Shown piece after piece: positions 54,505 through 63,852 of a stretch of DNA of 64,000 nucleotides. The translations under genes were made by a program, and so were the position numbers. The notes below the pieces were generated by a model. That model was not told the DNA's origin, ran no database searches, and saw nothing but the letters and a program-made list of their open reading frames with translations. Location of the stretch: the NCBI GenBank assembly GCA_965261925.1, contig OZ253486.1, forward strand, positions 3,844,001-3,908,000, in the 5' to 3' direction. The stretch's first letter is position 1. Each line of letters starts with the position of its first letter. This stretch comes from Bin87 sp965261925. GTDB taxonomy: Bacteria > Chloroflexota > Dehalococcoidia > Lucifugimonadales > UBA3495.

Positions 54505-54860
54505 AAATGCACCCAAAAGCGTGCGCCGTCTTCCGCCAATTGAAAGATTGCGCCAGAGAGAAGCACCTCATCACCTACGGCGAACTCGGCAAGCTGGTCG
54601 GTATGTCCCATCGCCGAGTCGGGGCGCCCCTTTTCGATATCCAAGACGCCTGCGCAGAGTTGGGAGTTCCGGCAATTACCGCTCTGGTCGTCCTCTCCAC
54701 CACCCGGTTGCCCAGCATCGGTTTCAAGGGTTTTCGCGGTCAGAACCTCCGCGCCGAGCATCAGGCCATCCTCGAGCAAATCTACGCCTTCGACTGGACG
54801 CCAATTACTTCCCGAGTGCTCAGCGACGCGTGGGGAAACTTCCAGCAGACTGACGGTTAG
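54501..54860 (+). CDS. Putative DNA-binding protein of unknown function
   Basis: 119 residues from GTG 54501. KHLITYGELGKLVGMSHRRV, then LFDIQDACAELGVPAITALV and TTRLPSIGF have the look of the winged-helix alkyltransferase-like fold (ITYGELA..VG...L..I....G.P...ALVV), but the PCHRV active-site Cys of MGMT is absent. It overlaps the small upstream gene. Function unknown. Confidence 0.5.
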   Translation: MKMHPKACAVFRQLKDCAREKHLITYGELGKLVGMSHRRVGAPLFDIQDACAELGVPAITALVVLSTTRLPSIGFKGFRGQNLRAEHQAILEQIYAFDWTPITSRVLSDAWGNFQQTDG

Positions 54861-54928
54861 AGACTAACTATGCCCAGCGCAAGGCCGGCGTCGCGCCCCC
54901 AAGCGGAACGATGCCCCCACGCGTGCGG

Positions 54929-57900
54929 TCACGCCGGCGGACTCAGGTCGATGGTCAAGGCTGCGGCAAGCTCGTTCCTGCGATCGTCGGGCACCTCGCG
55001 CAAGATGAATTCCACCAAGTCATCCTGTCGCGGTTGACCGAATACCATCCGGTAAACCGCCAATGACCGGCGGAGTGCGTCGACTCGTTGGGCGTCACGC
55101 GAAAGCGGGAGCACCGGCGCATAGCGTTGTATGCGGGCATCGCCCTTCGGGAACACCCAATGGGGCGAGAGTCCCCCGTCGCCGCTGAAATCAGCGTCAA
55201 CCAGACGGTACGCCTCATCCCATGGGCTCACGAACTGGTCGCGGTTGATCGCTTCCCTGGCCTTTTTGATCACGTCGTGCCCCACCGACTGCGCGATGTT
55301 TTTGCGAATGGCGTGGCCATGGTACCGATGGACCCGGCCTTCCCGTTGTTCCAGGTCCACTGGATTTGAAGGGAGGTTCCAATGCACCACCGCGTGGCAG
55401 TACCAGTGGAAATCCAGGCCCTCCTGCCCCACGGACGTGGTGGCCAGGACGAACGGCCAGAACGGGGAGTTGAAAGAGCGACGAACGGCATCCAAACGTT
55501 CACTGGCTTGTTCATCCTGAGTGCCCGCCCGGTCGCTGGCATAACGACGGGCAAAGTGTTGCCGCATCGAGTAGGTTTGCCGGTGGACCCCAGTATCGTC
55601 GGCCTTCCACTCAGCCACGTCCAGCCTGCCGGCGGCCAGGTGCAGGGCTTCTGAAAGCGCCGCACCCAGAGCTGCGGCGTCTGTCGCACCGCCGTGAGAC
55701 TCGCTGATGACATGGAAGTACTCGTCGAGAACGTCAGACAACCCGCCTTCAATGGCGTAAGCAAGTACCCGCCGCCAGTAGCCTCTCCTACCCACTGGAA
55801 CGGACGGCCTGTACACGTTGTGCAAGAGACCTTCCGATACGGGTGCGCGGAAGAAGGACCGAAAATTCCAAGCTGCCTTCATCGCTTCGGCCCTGAGCTG
55901 ATCATCCGAGGCGGGTGCGTCCGTGATCCGGGTCAACGCGCGCAACGTGGCGTTGGCGGGAGAACCCGCGGCCAGTGATGCCATCACTTCCAACAGGTCG
56001 CTGGGCGGGCGGCCCAAGCTGGCAGGGTCGTCAAGTCCCTGTTCGACGCTGCTAACCAATTGGCGCCACGCGATGGATTCTCCGTTATCGGTCGGTTCAG
56101 CGCGCGAAGTGCCCGAGGGCGGCCCCTGCAGCCAACCCGGTATGCCTTGGGACACGCCGTCAAGCAGCAGCGGGGCGACGGCGTACCAGGTCTGGTGTGG
56201 CCGTCCCGAAGTCGGCGCGCCACGTGTGATGTCGTTGACCATTGGCCGCAGTCGTTCCTGAATTGCTTCCAATAGTTCCTGAGCTGTGGTCGCCTGATAG
56301 TGGTACGGATCCCCCACGTCGGCTAAAGTCGCGGATGGCACGAGCAGCGCAAAAAGAGAATGGGCGTCGCGGGCGAGGTGCAGCGATTGCGCTTCATACC
56401 GATGGTCGGCACGCCCCGGGTCAGGAATATAACGACGTTCCGCGTCGTAGCTGGCCATCACTGCAACTGCCCGGGGCACCATCGCCCAGGAGGAGAACAC
56501 CAGCCGTTTGGTGGAATTCCGAGCCCGCTCGAAATCTGGCCCCAGCTTATATGCTGGCAGGGACGGCGGGAGCCACAGCAGTCGATGTAGGCCGGCGTCT
56601 TGCAGGTCATTCAGAAACGCTCTCATGCGCCCGTTTCCTCCGGGGACCTCTTCCCGCTCCACGGTAGCTTCCCGGTTCAACTGGAGGTTGGGGTTGTTCC
56701 TGATTAATTCGGCTACGGGCCCGGCGGGATCCTCCTCAACAGCGTCTTTAACTCGTGCCGCCAGTCGGTACTGCTCCATGAAGGACAACAGGTAGGGCGT
56801 GGATTTCCAGTATTCCGTGACGTCGGGAGAGTCGGTCTGGGCCGCGATGTTGCGGGCGCTGAGATAGGCTTCCACGTCGTCGACCTGCAGGTCCGCGCCC
56901 ATATTCTCAATCGATAGCATCGGGTCTCCCCCAGCCTCTCGGCCCCGGCGCTCAGTCCGGGACATCACCCGTCGCAGTTGGGATTCGATCCGGGCGCGAT
57001 GCTGGGCAAGTCTATCGGCGGCGGCAACTCCGGTGTCCCCTCCCATTGCCAACTGCGGGAGTTCGTATCGGAACTGACGGAGCGCCTGTCGGAGCGGTTC
57101 CACCGACCCCTCAAGACCTTCCAGGAATTCAGCGGTCCTCAGGAAATCCCGATAATGGTCGTCCTCCGTCTCGTGATTCAGCGTGTACATTTTGTACGGG
57201 GTTGCCGAGAGCAGCAGCGTCCGTACCTTGGTATGACTGTCCTCGTACTCAAACAGCCTTTGGGCCAGCTCGCCGCTCTCGGTACACGGACTGAGCAGGT
57301 CCCGAAAGCGCTGAAATTCATCCAATATGATGAGATCCGGCTCCAACGCGTCCAGACAGGCGTCGGTCAGCCGGCGGCGAAGGTACGCGATGAACGCACG
57401 ACGTCGGGGCGCCCCAGTACGCCGTCCCCGGCTGGTCGATAACAAATCGCGGATCTCCTCGAACTCCACATGCAATTCCCCTCCCGGACCGCCCACAGTG
57501 CCAGCGAAACGATCTTGAATTGTCCCGTCGATCGTCGCGTCTGACATTCCCGCTTCATACTGTTGGAAGCGTCGGACGGAGCTCAGGCCGCCGCGGAAAA
57601 CCTCGCGGGCGCCCCGGCCCAGATTGCCCCAGGCCTGGATCAGCATCCGAAACAGGATGACGCGTTCTCGAGCTATTCCCTCCGCGCTGCCGGAATTGAA
57701 CGAGGTTCCCGGCGTGAGGGAGACCAGATTCACCGGTCGGTCCAGTGTCTTGAGCTGATATGGGAGCAGCGTAATTCTGGATTCCAGCGCTTGTGTTTCG
57801 ATGCCCAGATGATGCTTGATGCGGTCGATGTTCTGGCGGGCTATGGCCTGGTTGGAGCAGATGTAGATGACGTCGATGCGGGGCGTGTTAGCCGCACGCA

Positions 57901-58099
57901 GATGTTCAATCGCCAGAGCAACCACCCCGGTGGCGACCAGGGTCTTCCCCAGCCCGACCTCGTCGGCAATCAGAAACCGGCGGGTACTGTCCGGAGCCGT
58001 GAACAACCTCTCGAACGCTCGCTGAGCCGTCCGCCTCTGGAAGTCCTTCAGCCCGCTGAGCACATCCTCCGCTGACCTGGGTCCGATATCCGATGTCAT
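54929..58099 (-). CDS. SNF2/DEAD-like helicase, 1056 aa, probable defence protein
   Basis: A superfamily 2 helicase: GLKDFQRRTAQRAF (Q-motif-like), Walker A LIADEVGLGKTLVATGVVA near residue 48, LIILDEFQRFRDLL near 260, LLLSATPYKM, and the C-terminal motor TSVGQEGLDFHWYCHAVVHW and QREGRVHRYHGH near 890-925. The large insert between the two motor halves is unrecognised. ATG 58099 overlaps the stop of the small upstream gene (ATGA) and is preferred over 58123. Similar SNF2-type proteins act in DISARM and Dpd-like systems, but none of their other genes are here. Confidence 0.8.
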   Translation of the reverse strand: MTSDIGPRSAEDVLSGLKDFQRRTAQRAFERLFTAPDSTRRFLIADEVGLGKTLVATGVVALAIEHLRAANTPRIDVIYICSNQAIARQNIDRIKHHLGIETQALESRITLLPYQLKTLDRPVNLVSLTPGTSFNSGSAEGIARERVILFRMLIQAWGNLGRGAREVFRGGLSSVRRFQQYEAGMSDATIDGTIQDRFAGTVGGPGGELHVEFEEIRDLLSTSRGRRTGAPRRRAFIAYLRRRLTDACLDALEPDLIILDEFQRFRDLLSPCTESGELAQRLFEYEDSHTKVRTLLLSATPYKMYTLNHETEDDHYRDFLRTAEFLEGLEGSVEPLRQALRQFRYELPQLAMGGDTGVAAADRLAQHRARIESQLRRVMSRTERRGREAGGDPMLSIENMGADLQVDDVEAYLSARNIAAQTDSPDVTEYWKSTPYLLSFMEQYRLAARVKDAVEEDPAGPVAELIRNNPNLQLNREATVEREEVPGGNGRMRAFLNDLQDAGLHRLLWLPPSLPAYKLGPDFERARNSTKRLVFSSWAMVPRAVAVMASYDAERRYIPDPGRADHRYEAQSLHLARDAHSLFALLVPSATLADVGDPYHYQATTAQELLEAIQERLRPMVNDITRGAPTSGRPHQTWYAVAPLLLDGVSQGIPGWLQGPPSGTSRAEPTDNGESIAWRQLVSSVEQGLDDPASLGRPPSDLLEVMASLAAGSPANATLRALTRITDAPASDDQLRAEAMKAAWNFRSFFRAPVSEGLLHNVYRPSVPVGRRGYWRRVLAYAIEGGLSDVLDEYFHVISESHGGATDAAALGAALSEALHLAAGRLDVAEWKADDTGVHRQTYSMRQHFARRYASDRAGTQDEQASERLDAVRRSFNSPFWPFVLATTSVGQEGLDFHWYCHAVVHWNLPSNPVDLEQREGRVHRYHGHAIRKNIAQSVGHDVIKKAREAINRDQFVSPWDEAYRLVDADFSGDGGLSPHWVFPKGDARIQRYAPVLPLSRDAQRVDALRRSLAVYRMVFGQPRQDDLVEFILREVPDDRRNELAAALTIDLSPPA

Positions 58100-58461
58100 C
58101 GCATTTTCTCTCGCACTTGCCACAGGGGTTCCCAGACCGCATCGAAGTCGGTTCCCAGCAGTTGCTTTCCGTCTTCGGTTTTTCGCAGTTCGCTGACCAG
58201 CGTGTCTACAGCATCCAACCGGTTGGCATCTCTGCTTAGCGTCGTTAGCATTCGCTCCAACAAACCCGGCAACGCCAGTTGCGACGAGCTTCCCGTCTCG
58301 CCGTTCCCCAACAGCTGGCCGAATTCAGCGAACGTGAGATCGTCATCGGGCGACAATAACAACCAGAGCAGTTGCACCAGGCGGGAGTGGTCACCAAGCG
58401 TGCTCGCCAGGAGGCGTTGCAATCGGTCATCTGGAAGCCCGCTCAATTCAATGGGACGCAC
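58096..58461 (-). CDS. Small helical partner of the helicase
   Basis: 121 residues from GTG 58461: PIELSGLPDDRLQRLLASTL, LVQLLWLLLSPDDDLTFAEF and LLERMLTTLSRDANRLDAVD. All-helical, acidic. No motif recognised. The four-base overlap with the helicase gene indicates that both proteins are made together. A TAG lies upstream in frame, so this is the whole gene and not a fragment. Confidence 0.6.
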   Translation of the reverse strand: MRPIELSGLPDDRLQRLLASTLGDHSRLVQLLWLLLSPDDDLTFAEFGQLLGNGETGSSSQLALPGLLERMLTTLSRDANRLDAVDTLVSELRKTEDGKQLLGTDFDAVWEPLWQVREKMR

Positions 58462-58724
58462 AAACCGCTTGCTACATGATAGTCCGCACGGCTATCTTAC
58501 CGGCAGCCGCGGTCCCGTCGATACCTGCCGTGATTCGCACAGCAGCCGTTACGTGAACTGCGAACGACAGCGCCACTGACCACATACGGGCAATAGATAG
58601 GTTGGGCCTCCTGCATTCGGCAGGCGCTCAACCCTAGCTGATCCGACCGGAGCCGGCGCTGGCAAACTCCACTGATGGGGAGTAATCCATGCAGGACGCA
58701 GATGTTTGAGCACGGCCCTCTGAG

Positions 58725-58804
58725 CTAACCGTCGTCCGGCACGACAATGCGGTTCAAAGCACGCATCCTGCTAGCTGCAATCGGCATATTCAGCTCGATT
58801 AGCC
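58725..58804 (-). pseudogene. C-terminal piece of an IS-interrupted nuclease gene
   Basis: Beyond IS1380 copy E the minus strand reads (D)LIELNMPIAASRMRALNR, IVVPDDG and a TAG. It joins in frame with the main part ending YLRSIEED once the element and one CTAA/TTAG duplication are removed. Confidence 0.75.
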
Positions 58805-60512
58805 CGAATCCACCGAAAGGATGCGTGGGGGCTGGATACGCAAGGGAAGAGAAGCGTGGGTGATGGTGCAGTGCCCTGACGCCGCCGGATTCGAGCGGGT
58901 GAGGGTAGAGACAGCTATGCCAGGGGGATGCTGACGGCTCGCGAGTGGCCGCGGAGGGCGAGATCGTCGGGCAGATGGCAGCTGGAGACCCGCGGAGCTC
59001 AGCCTGACGCGGGACGACCAGGCGGTTGGACGGTCTGGTTGAAGGGTCGGACGCCGAAGGCGGCGTCAGGAAGGGAGCGGCAGGGCTCGCAATCGCTCCA
59101 GGGCGCGACTGAACTGGTTCTCCCAGGGCCAGTGTTGGGGCAGATGCAGGGTGAGGCGACGGGCCTTGCGGGTGATGCGTCCGGCGAGGGAGAAGAAGCG
59201 TCGCCGCAGGGTCTTGGTGGTAACCACCAGCTCGCCCAGGCCGATGCGCGCTGTCCAGCGAGCCAGATTGTGGGCCATGACCTGCACCGCCAGCCAGGCG
59301 GCGTTGGCGGGGAAGCGTCCCGAGGGAAGATGATTGAGGCCCACGCCGTACTTCAGGTCGCGGATGGCGTTCTCGATCTCGGCATGGCGGCGGTGGTCGG
59401 CCTCCAGTTCCAGAGTGTCGCCCTCCCGGTCGGTGATGCAGGCGTGATAGCTGTAGTCGGTAAGCAACGCCAGTTGGGAACCGGGCGCGGGTTTCACCCG
59501 GCGTACGATGAGCCGCGCCGGTGCGGCGTCGGGCTCATGCTGGAAGGGTGTGTATTCAGTCTCGGCCACGTCGGCGCCGCCGTCCATCCAGTAAGGGATG
59601 GGCGTCCAGTCCGTCTCGGGTATGGCCTCGATGAGGTTGCGCAGGCTTTGGTGCTGGCGGACGGTGATGGAGTAGCGGACATCCATCTTGCGGCAGACGG
59701 CGACCATGGCGTGGGTGTAGAAGCCGCTGTCGGCGCGGACGGTGAGTTGTCCGATGGCTCCGGCGTAGCGCACCCGGCCCACCGTCTCCCGCAGGAAGTG
59801 GTCCGCGCCCCGAGCGGTGTTGGCCCGACCCTGGCGCAGCCGCACCATCAGCACGTCGCCGGTGTCCGCGGCGACGGCCAGCAGCGGGTGATAGCCCCGC
59901 TGGCCGGTGTAGCCATGGCGACGGGCCCCTTCCTTGCCCAGTCCGTAGGTCTCGCAGACGGTGGAGTCCAGGTCGATGGTCAACGGCGCATCGCCCGGCC
60001 CTCCACCGGCAGCCCAGGCCCGAGCCAGCAACTCCCGGCTCACCCGATCCAACTGGCGAACATGACCCCACCGGAAACTGCGCAGAAAGGTCCCCAGGGT
60101 GGACGGCGCTTTGACCACGCAGCCGATGGCGCTGGCCGTCCGGCCGGTGCGCAACACGTCGGCGTCGTCAATGCAGTCGCCGCCGGCCAGCGCCGACGCC
60201 ACCAGGGTCAGCAGCTTGTCCCCCGGGTTGGCTCGACCCGGCGCATCTCCCAGGTCAACGTGGCGGTCCACCAGCTCACCCAGACCCAGATGGTGGGCCA
60301 GGGTGAGCGGCAGGAGCAGTCCGGCATTGGCCACCAGACGGTGATCATCGAAGGCGACGTGGATGCGGTCGGGGCTGCCCAGTGGTAGCATCTAACAAGT
60401 GCTCCTCGTTTCGGGTCGGTTTCTTGTTTCAAAAACCATTATCCCCGAAGCCGGGAGCACTTTCTCATCCCCTCAGCACGCCGCCAGCCTCATCTTGTCG
60501 GTGGATTGAGGA
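58803..60512 (-). mobile_element. IS1380-family element E, intact, inserted in a nuclease gene
   Basis: 1710 bp, exactly the length of copy D, with direct TTAG duplications at 58799-58802 and 60513-60516. The right end is slightly changed (GGTGGATTGAGGA). The interrupted minus-strand gene is restored when the element is removed. Confidence 0.95.
59066..60391 (-). CDS. IS1380-family transposase (copy E)
   Basis: 441 residues from MLPLGSPDR. Catalytic segments LTIDLDSTVCETYG and TVRADSGFYTHAMV are intact. It differs from copies C and D at a few positions (for example TDWTPIPYWMDGGAD), so it is slightly older or a sister lineage. Confidence 0.95.
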   Translation of the reverse strand: MLPLGSPDRIHVAFDDHRLVANAGLLLPLTLAHHLGLGELVDRHVDLGDAPGRANPGDKLLTLVASALAGGDCIDDADVLRTGRTASAIGCVVKAPSTLGTFLRSFRWGHVRQLDRVSRELLARAWAAGGGPGDAPLTIDLDSTVCETYGLGKEGARRHGYTGQRGYHPLLAVAADTGDVLMVRLRQGRANTARGADHFLRETVGRVRYAGAIGQLTVRADSGFYTHAMVAVCRKMDVRYSITVRQHQSLRNLIEAIPETDWTPIPYWMDGGADVAETEYTPFQHEPDAAPARLIVRRVKPAPGSQLALLTDYSYHACITDREGDTLELEADHRRHAEIENAIRDLKYGVGLNHLPSGRFPANAAWLAVQVMAHNLARWTARIGLGELVVTTKTLRRRFFSLAGRITRKARRLTLHLPQHWPWENQFSRALERLRALPLPS

Positions 60513-61203
60513 TTAGGTCCTCTTCAATGCTTCGAAGATAGCTCGATACCGAGAAAATCCACAGTTCGGTAAATTCCTGGCCTTTGGCGTTGGGCCAGGA
60601 AGCAGGAACTGTGAAGGGGAATTCGTAAGATGGGTTCGCGATGCTGAACAAATGGCCGCCTGCGGCTCGGGGTTGAAAATCTGTCCGGTGATCCGGGCTC
60701 ACTGGCGCCCAGTAGATGATCAACGGGAGTTGGTGCCTTTGTTGAGTATCGAATTTAGGTTTCATGCGCACCAACGCTTTGCCTACATAATCATGTGTCA
60801 ATGTACGGTGCTCAGCGTCCCACTGGCCTTCCCAATACCGGTGTTCGTAGTCTTTGACCTCCTCGTGAGACGCGTCAAGAGTAAGGATTTTCCCGCCGAT
60901 GGCGTGTGCCGACCAACTCTTGATCTCGGTTTGGAACAGTACCTTGCGGCAGTCGCACAAATCGGCCTCGATCCAGCGATCCAACCGAGGACCTCGGCTT
61001 GGACCTGTTCCGACCGTCTCGGACCGAACGTTGACGTAAGGGGAGCCGTTACTCTCGAGGCAGCGCTGCAAGCAAGCCGCCGCCAAATCTTCTCCGAGTA
61101 CGGCGACGGCGGCGGTAGCATGACCTCTGGACCACGAAGGTTTCTCATCGAAAAAACTCAAGGCCTCTCGGACCTTTATGAACAATGCCGAATCTTGTGC
61201 CAC
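60513..61203 (-). pseudogene. PD-(D/E)xK nuclease, last codons separated by IS1380
   Basis: Starts MAQDSALFIKVREALSFFDE at a GTG, with AAGGAG 11 bases upstream. GEDLAAACLQRCL, then RLDRWIEADLCDCRKVLFQT with EIKSWSAHAIGG gives the nuclease core: Asp81, then Glu93-x-Lys95. The restored protein would have about 252 residues. With the IS in place the frame ends SIEEDLILNPPTR, replacing the last 20 or so residues, so partial function is possible. No partner gene is adjacent. Confidence 0.65.
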
Positions 61204-61265
61204 GTTGCGATTACTCCTTGGATGCAGCCATCCGCATGATAGTGTAGGCCGGGCGAATTGTTAAT

Positions 61266-62364
61266 CCCGAATCCACCGAAGGGATGCAGTCGCGCTGGCC
61301 AAGGCAGGGATGAGAGGAGCTGGATAGAGGCGGCATGGCCTTGACCCGCTCCAATCCGGCTGGGCACAGGGTGTAGTAGCCACTCCAAGAGGATGTTGAC
61401 GGCTCTCGCAGCGCCGGCGGAGGGCCAGAGCAGCTTGGCAGACGGCAGTAGGAGACACGTGGGGCCAGCCTGGCGCGGGTCGGCCAGGCGATTGGGTAGT
61501 GCGGCGGATGGTCAGAGGCCGTGGTTGTCGTCAGGCAGAGAGTGGCAGGGCGCGCAGTCTCGCCAGAGCGCTGCTGAACTGGTTTTCCCAAGGCCAGCGT
61601 TGGGGCAGATGCAAAGTGAGGCGGCGCGCCGAGCGGGTGAACCGTTCGGCGAGGGAGAAGAAGCGGCGTCGCAGGGTCTTGGTGGTCACCACCTGCTCGC
61701 CCAGACCAATGCGCGCGGTCCAGCGACCCAGGTTATGCGCCATCACCTAGACGGCCAGCCAGGCGCCGTTGGCGGCGAAGCGGCCACATGTCCAGCTCGG
61801 CGGGAGATGCTTCAACCCCACGCCGTACTGGAGGTCGCGGATGGCGTTCTCAATTGCGACGTGGCGGCTATGGTCGACCTTGAGAGCCAGGGTGTCCCCC
61901 TCCTGGTCGGCGATGAAAGCGTGATAGCTGTAGGTGGCGAAGAGGGCCAACTGGGAGCCGGGCATGGGTTTCACCAGCCGTACGATGAGGCGCACCGGTG
62001 CGGCGTTGGGCTCACTCTGAAAGGGGGCGTAGCTGGTCTCAGCCACGTCAGCGGCACCGTTCATCCAATACGGGATGGGCGTCCAGTCCGCCTTGGGAAT
62101 GGCCTCGATCTGACTGCTCAAGCTCTGGTGCTGGTGGACGGTGATTGAGAAGCTGACATCCATCTTGCGGCACACGGCGACGATGGCATAGGCGCAGAAG
62201 CCGCTGTCGGCCCGCACGTTGAGTGGTCCGGAACACGTCGCCGGTTCCGGCGGCAATGGCCAGCAGCGGGTGATAGCCCCGCTGGCCGGCGTAGTTATGG
62301 GGTGCCGCGCGCCCTCCTTACCCCTTCAGCACGCCGTGACACTCACCCTTTCGGTGGATTTGGG
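61266..62364 (-). mobile_element. IS1380-family remnant F, internally deleted
   Basis: Both ends are present (CCCGAATCCACCGAA at 61266, GGTGGATTTGGG at 62364), but only about 1.1 kb remains. The minus strand holds the transposase C-terminal two thirds with a TAG at 61747 (in LAV-stop-VMAHNLGRW) and lacks the N-terminal part, which was deleted near 62300. Flanks do not match. Confidence 0.8.
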
Positions 62365-62813
62365 TGAGAGATCAGCAAACGGCGCACGTTTCATGCACAT
62401 TTTATGAACAGTGTGTCGAAATTGGCGTTCGCACAGACTAATGCGGACATTCTGACTACCTTCAGACGGAGCCGACCTGGTGGCCGCATCCGGTAGTCGA
62501 TGCGTTCATACCGAGCCAACGGTAAAAAGTTCGCATTACGACCCTGTCGCGGGATTGCCTGTTCTCGGCATACCAGAGCTGTCAGGAGGGAGCCGCAATG
62601 AGACTGAAAACGAGCGTCACGATCCGTGTCGACAAGGAGCCGGGCCGACAATAGCCACTTTCCCGGCGTTGCTGGCACCCGCATCGGTCTTCCACGAGAA
62701 AACATTCACCTTCGGTCTTCGAGGGTGTCAACGCCGACGCCTTCAACTCGCATGCAGTTACGCACGAGGTTGGAACGCGTTTCGCGTCTTCGTGGCATCA
62801 CCCGCAGGTTGTG
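62365..62813. other. Intergenic region without a supported gene
   Basis: A short plus-strand frame, MRLKTSVTIRVDKEPG at about 62598, is preceded by GGAGGGAGCCGCA but stops after about 18 codons. No other coding signal or repeat was noticed. Confidence 0.35.
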
Positions 62814-63350
62814 TTACCCGCTGAGGTAATCCAGAGAAACATTTCGGCAGTAGGAGTACCGGCCCAAATCGGGTTCCCAGATATCTGTGGGGTCTCGGGC
62901 TATTACGCCGGCCCGTACGTGCGGCGTGTGGCACAAACCCGGTTCATTCGCCGCATCCAAGTACCCCCTGCAATATTCAACCTCCGTGTCCGACCAACTG
63001 GCGCGGCGCTTCAACATGACCCAGCGTTCGGAGTAGAAACGACGGTAGTGATCTATCGTTGCCTGGGATCTTGCTTTATATGCCGGATGCTCGAAACCTA
63101 TGTCTCGGCCCAACAGAGAGAGATATTGAATTGCTCGGTCGTACTCTGAAGTGATAGCGTCCAGTTCGCTTACGTACAACCCATAGGCATCGGCGTTTTG
63201 TTCGCAGGCAGCGGCAGCAGGAAGATCGGTGCGAGCATCGAGGATTTCCTCAAGCGTGCTCGCCAATCGTTGCTGCTGAGATCGACAGCCGACTGAAACA
63301 ATCACAGCGGCTAAGGCGATCACTGCAATTGCCACAATCTGGGTTGCCAC
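62814..63350 (-). CDS. Putative small lipoprotein, 178 aa
   Basis: GTG start with AGGGGG five bases upstream. N-terminal signal MATQIVAIAVIALAAVIVSV with lipobox VSVGC, then a helical domain (LASTLEEILDARTDLPAAAA, YVSELDAITSEYDRAIQYLS) with several cysteines (CEQNAD, YCRGYLD, LCHT, YCRN), suggesting disulfides after export. Family unknown. Confidence 0.65.
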   Translation of the reverse strand: MATQIVAIAVIALAAVIVSVGCRSQQQRLASTLEEILDARTDLPAAAACEQNADAYGLYVSELDAITSEYDRAIQYLSLLGRDIGFEHPAYKARSQATIDHYRRFYSERWVMLKRRASWSDTEVEYCRGYLDAANEPGLCHTPHVRAGVIARDPTDIWEPDLGRYSYCRNVSLDYLSG

Positions 63351-63852
63351 ATCGGCCCCCTACATCTTCTCGACCGTGACGCGGCCGTCCGGTTGCTAAT
63401 CACTGCAAGGTTCGGCATCATCATAAAGGTTCGGCGCCATCATAATCGACAGACGGGTCATACACCACCTCGTAGATCAGTCCAACGCGAGAGGGTCGGT
63501 CATATTCTGCATGATCCTTACCCAGAGGTATCTCACCGACGGGGATGAGCCTTGTTGATACCTCGATTAGTTCGCATAAGGGTCATTACGTAAACCATTC
63601 CGTGCGGGGATCCCGCCCGCCGGCCCGGTGGCGGTTTTCGCCGCCCCGTTTTGACCTACCCCGATTACGGATGCGCTGCATCAGACACGTTCAGGTCGTC
63701 GCATCGTCCATTCGACCTACACCTTGCTTGACGCATTGCGTCGCCATCATGCCGCACCGGCCATTCAGTCCCTCAACGAGGCTTTTGATACCGGATTGTG
63801 GCCCAGCCCAAGCGACTTTTGCCCACGCCGTTTCCGCAACTCTCGCACACAG
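63351..63852. other. Intergenic region containing the second 39-bp repeat
   Basis: Apart from the repeat at 63555-63593, no gene is supported. Short plus-strand frames here are proline/arginine-rich and look like chance. A short direct repeat GGTTCGGCATCATCATAAAGG / GGTTCGGCGCCATCAT occurs near 63410-63440. Confidence 0.4.
63555..63593. repeat. 39-bp repeat, copy 2
   Basis: Matches 47958-47996, with identical AAGGGTCATTACGTAA at the end. Both copies lie outside genes next to IS debris. The nature of the repeat is unknown; an element end or a regulatory site is possible. Confidence 0.6.
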
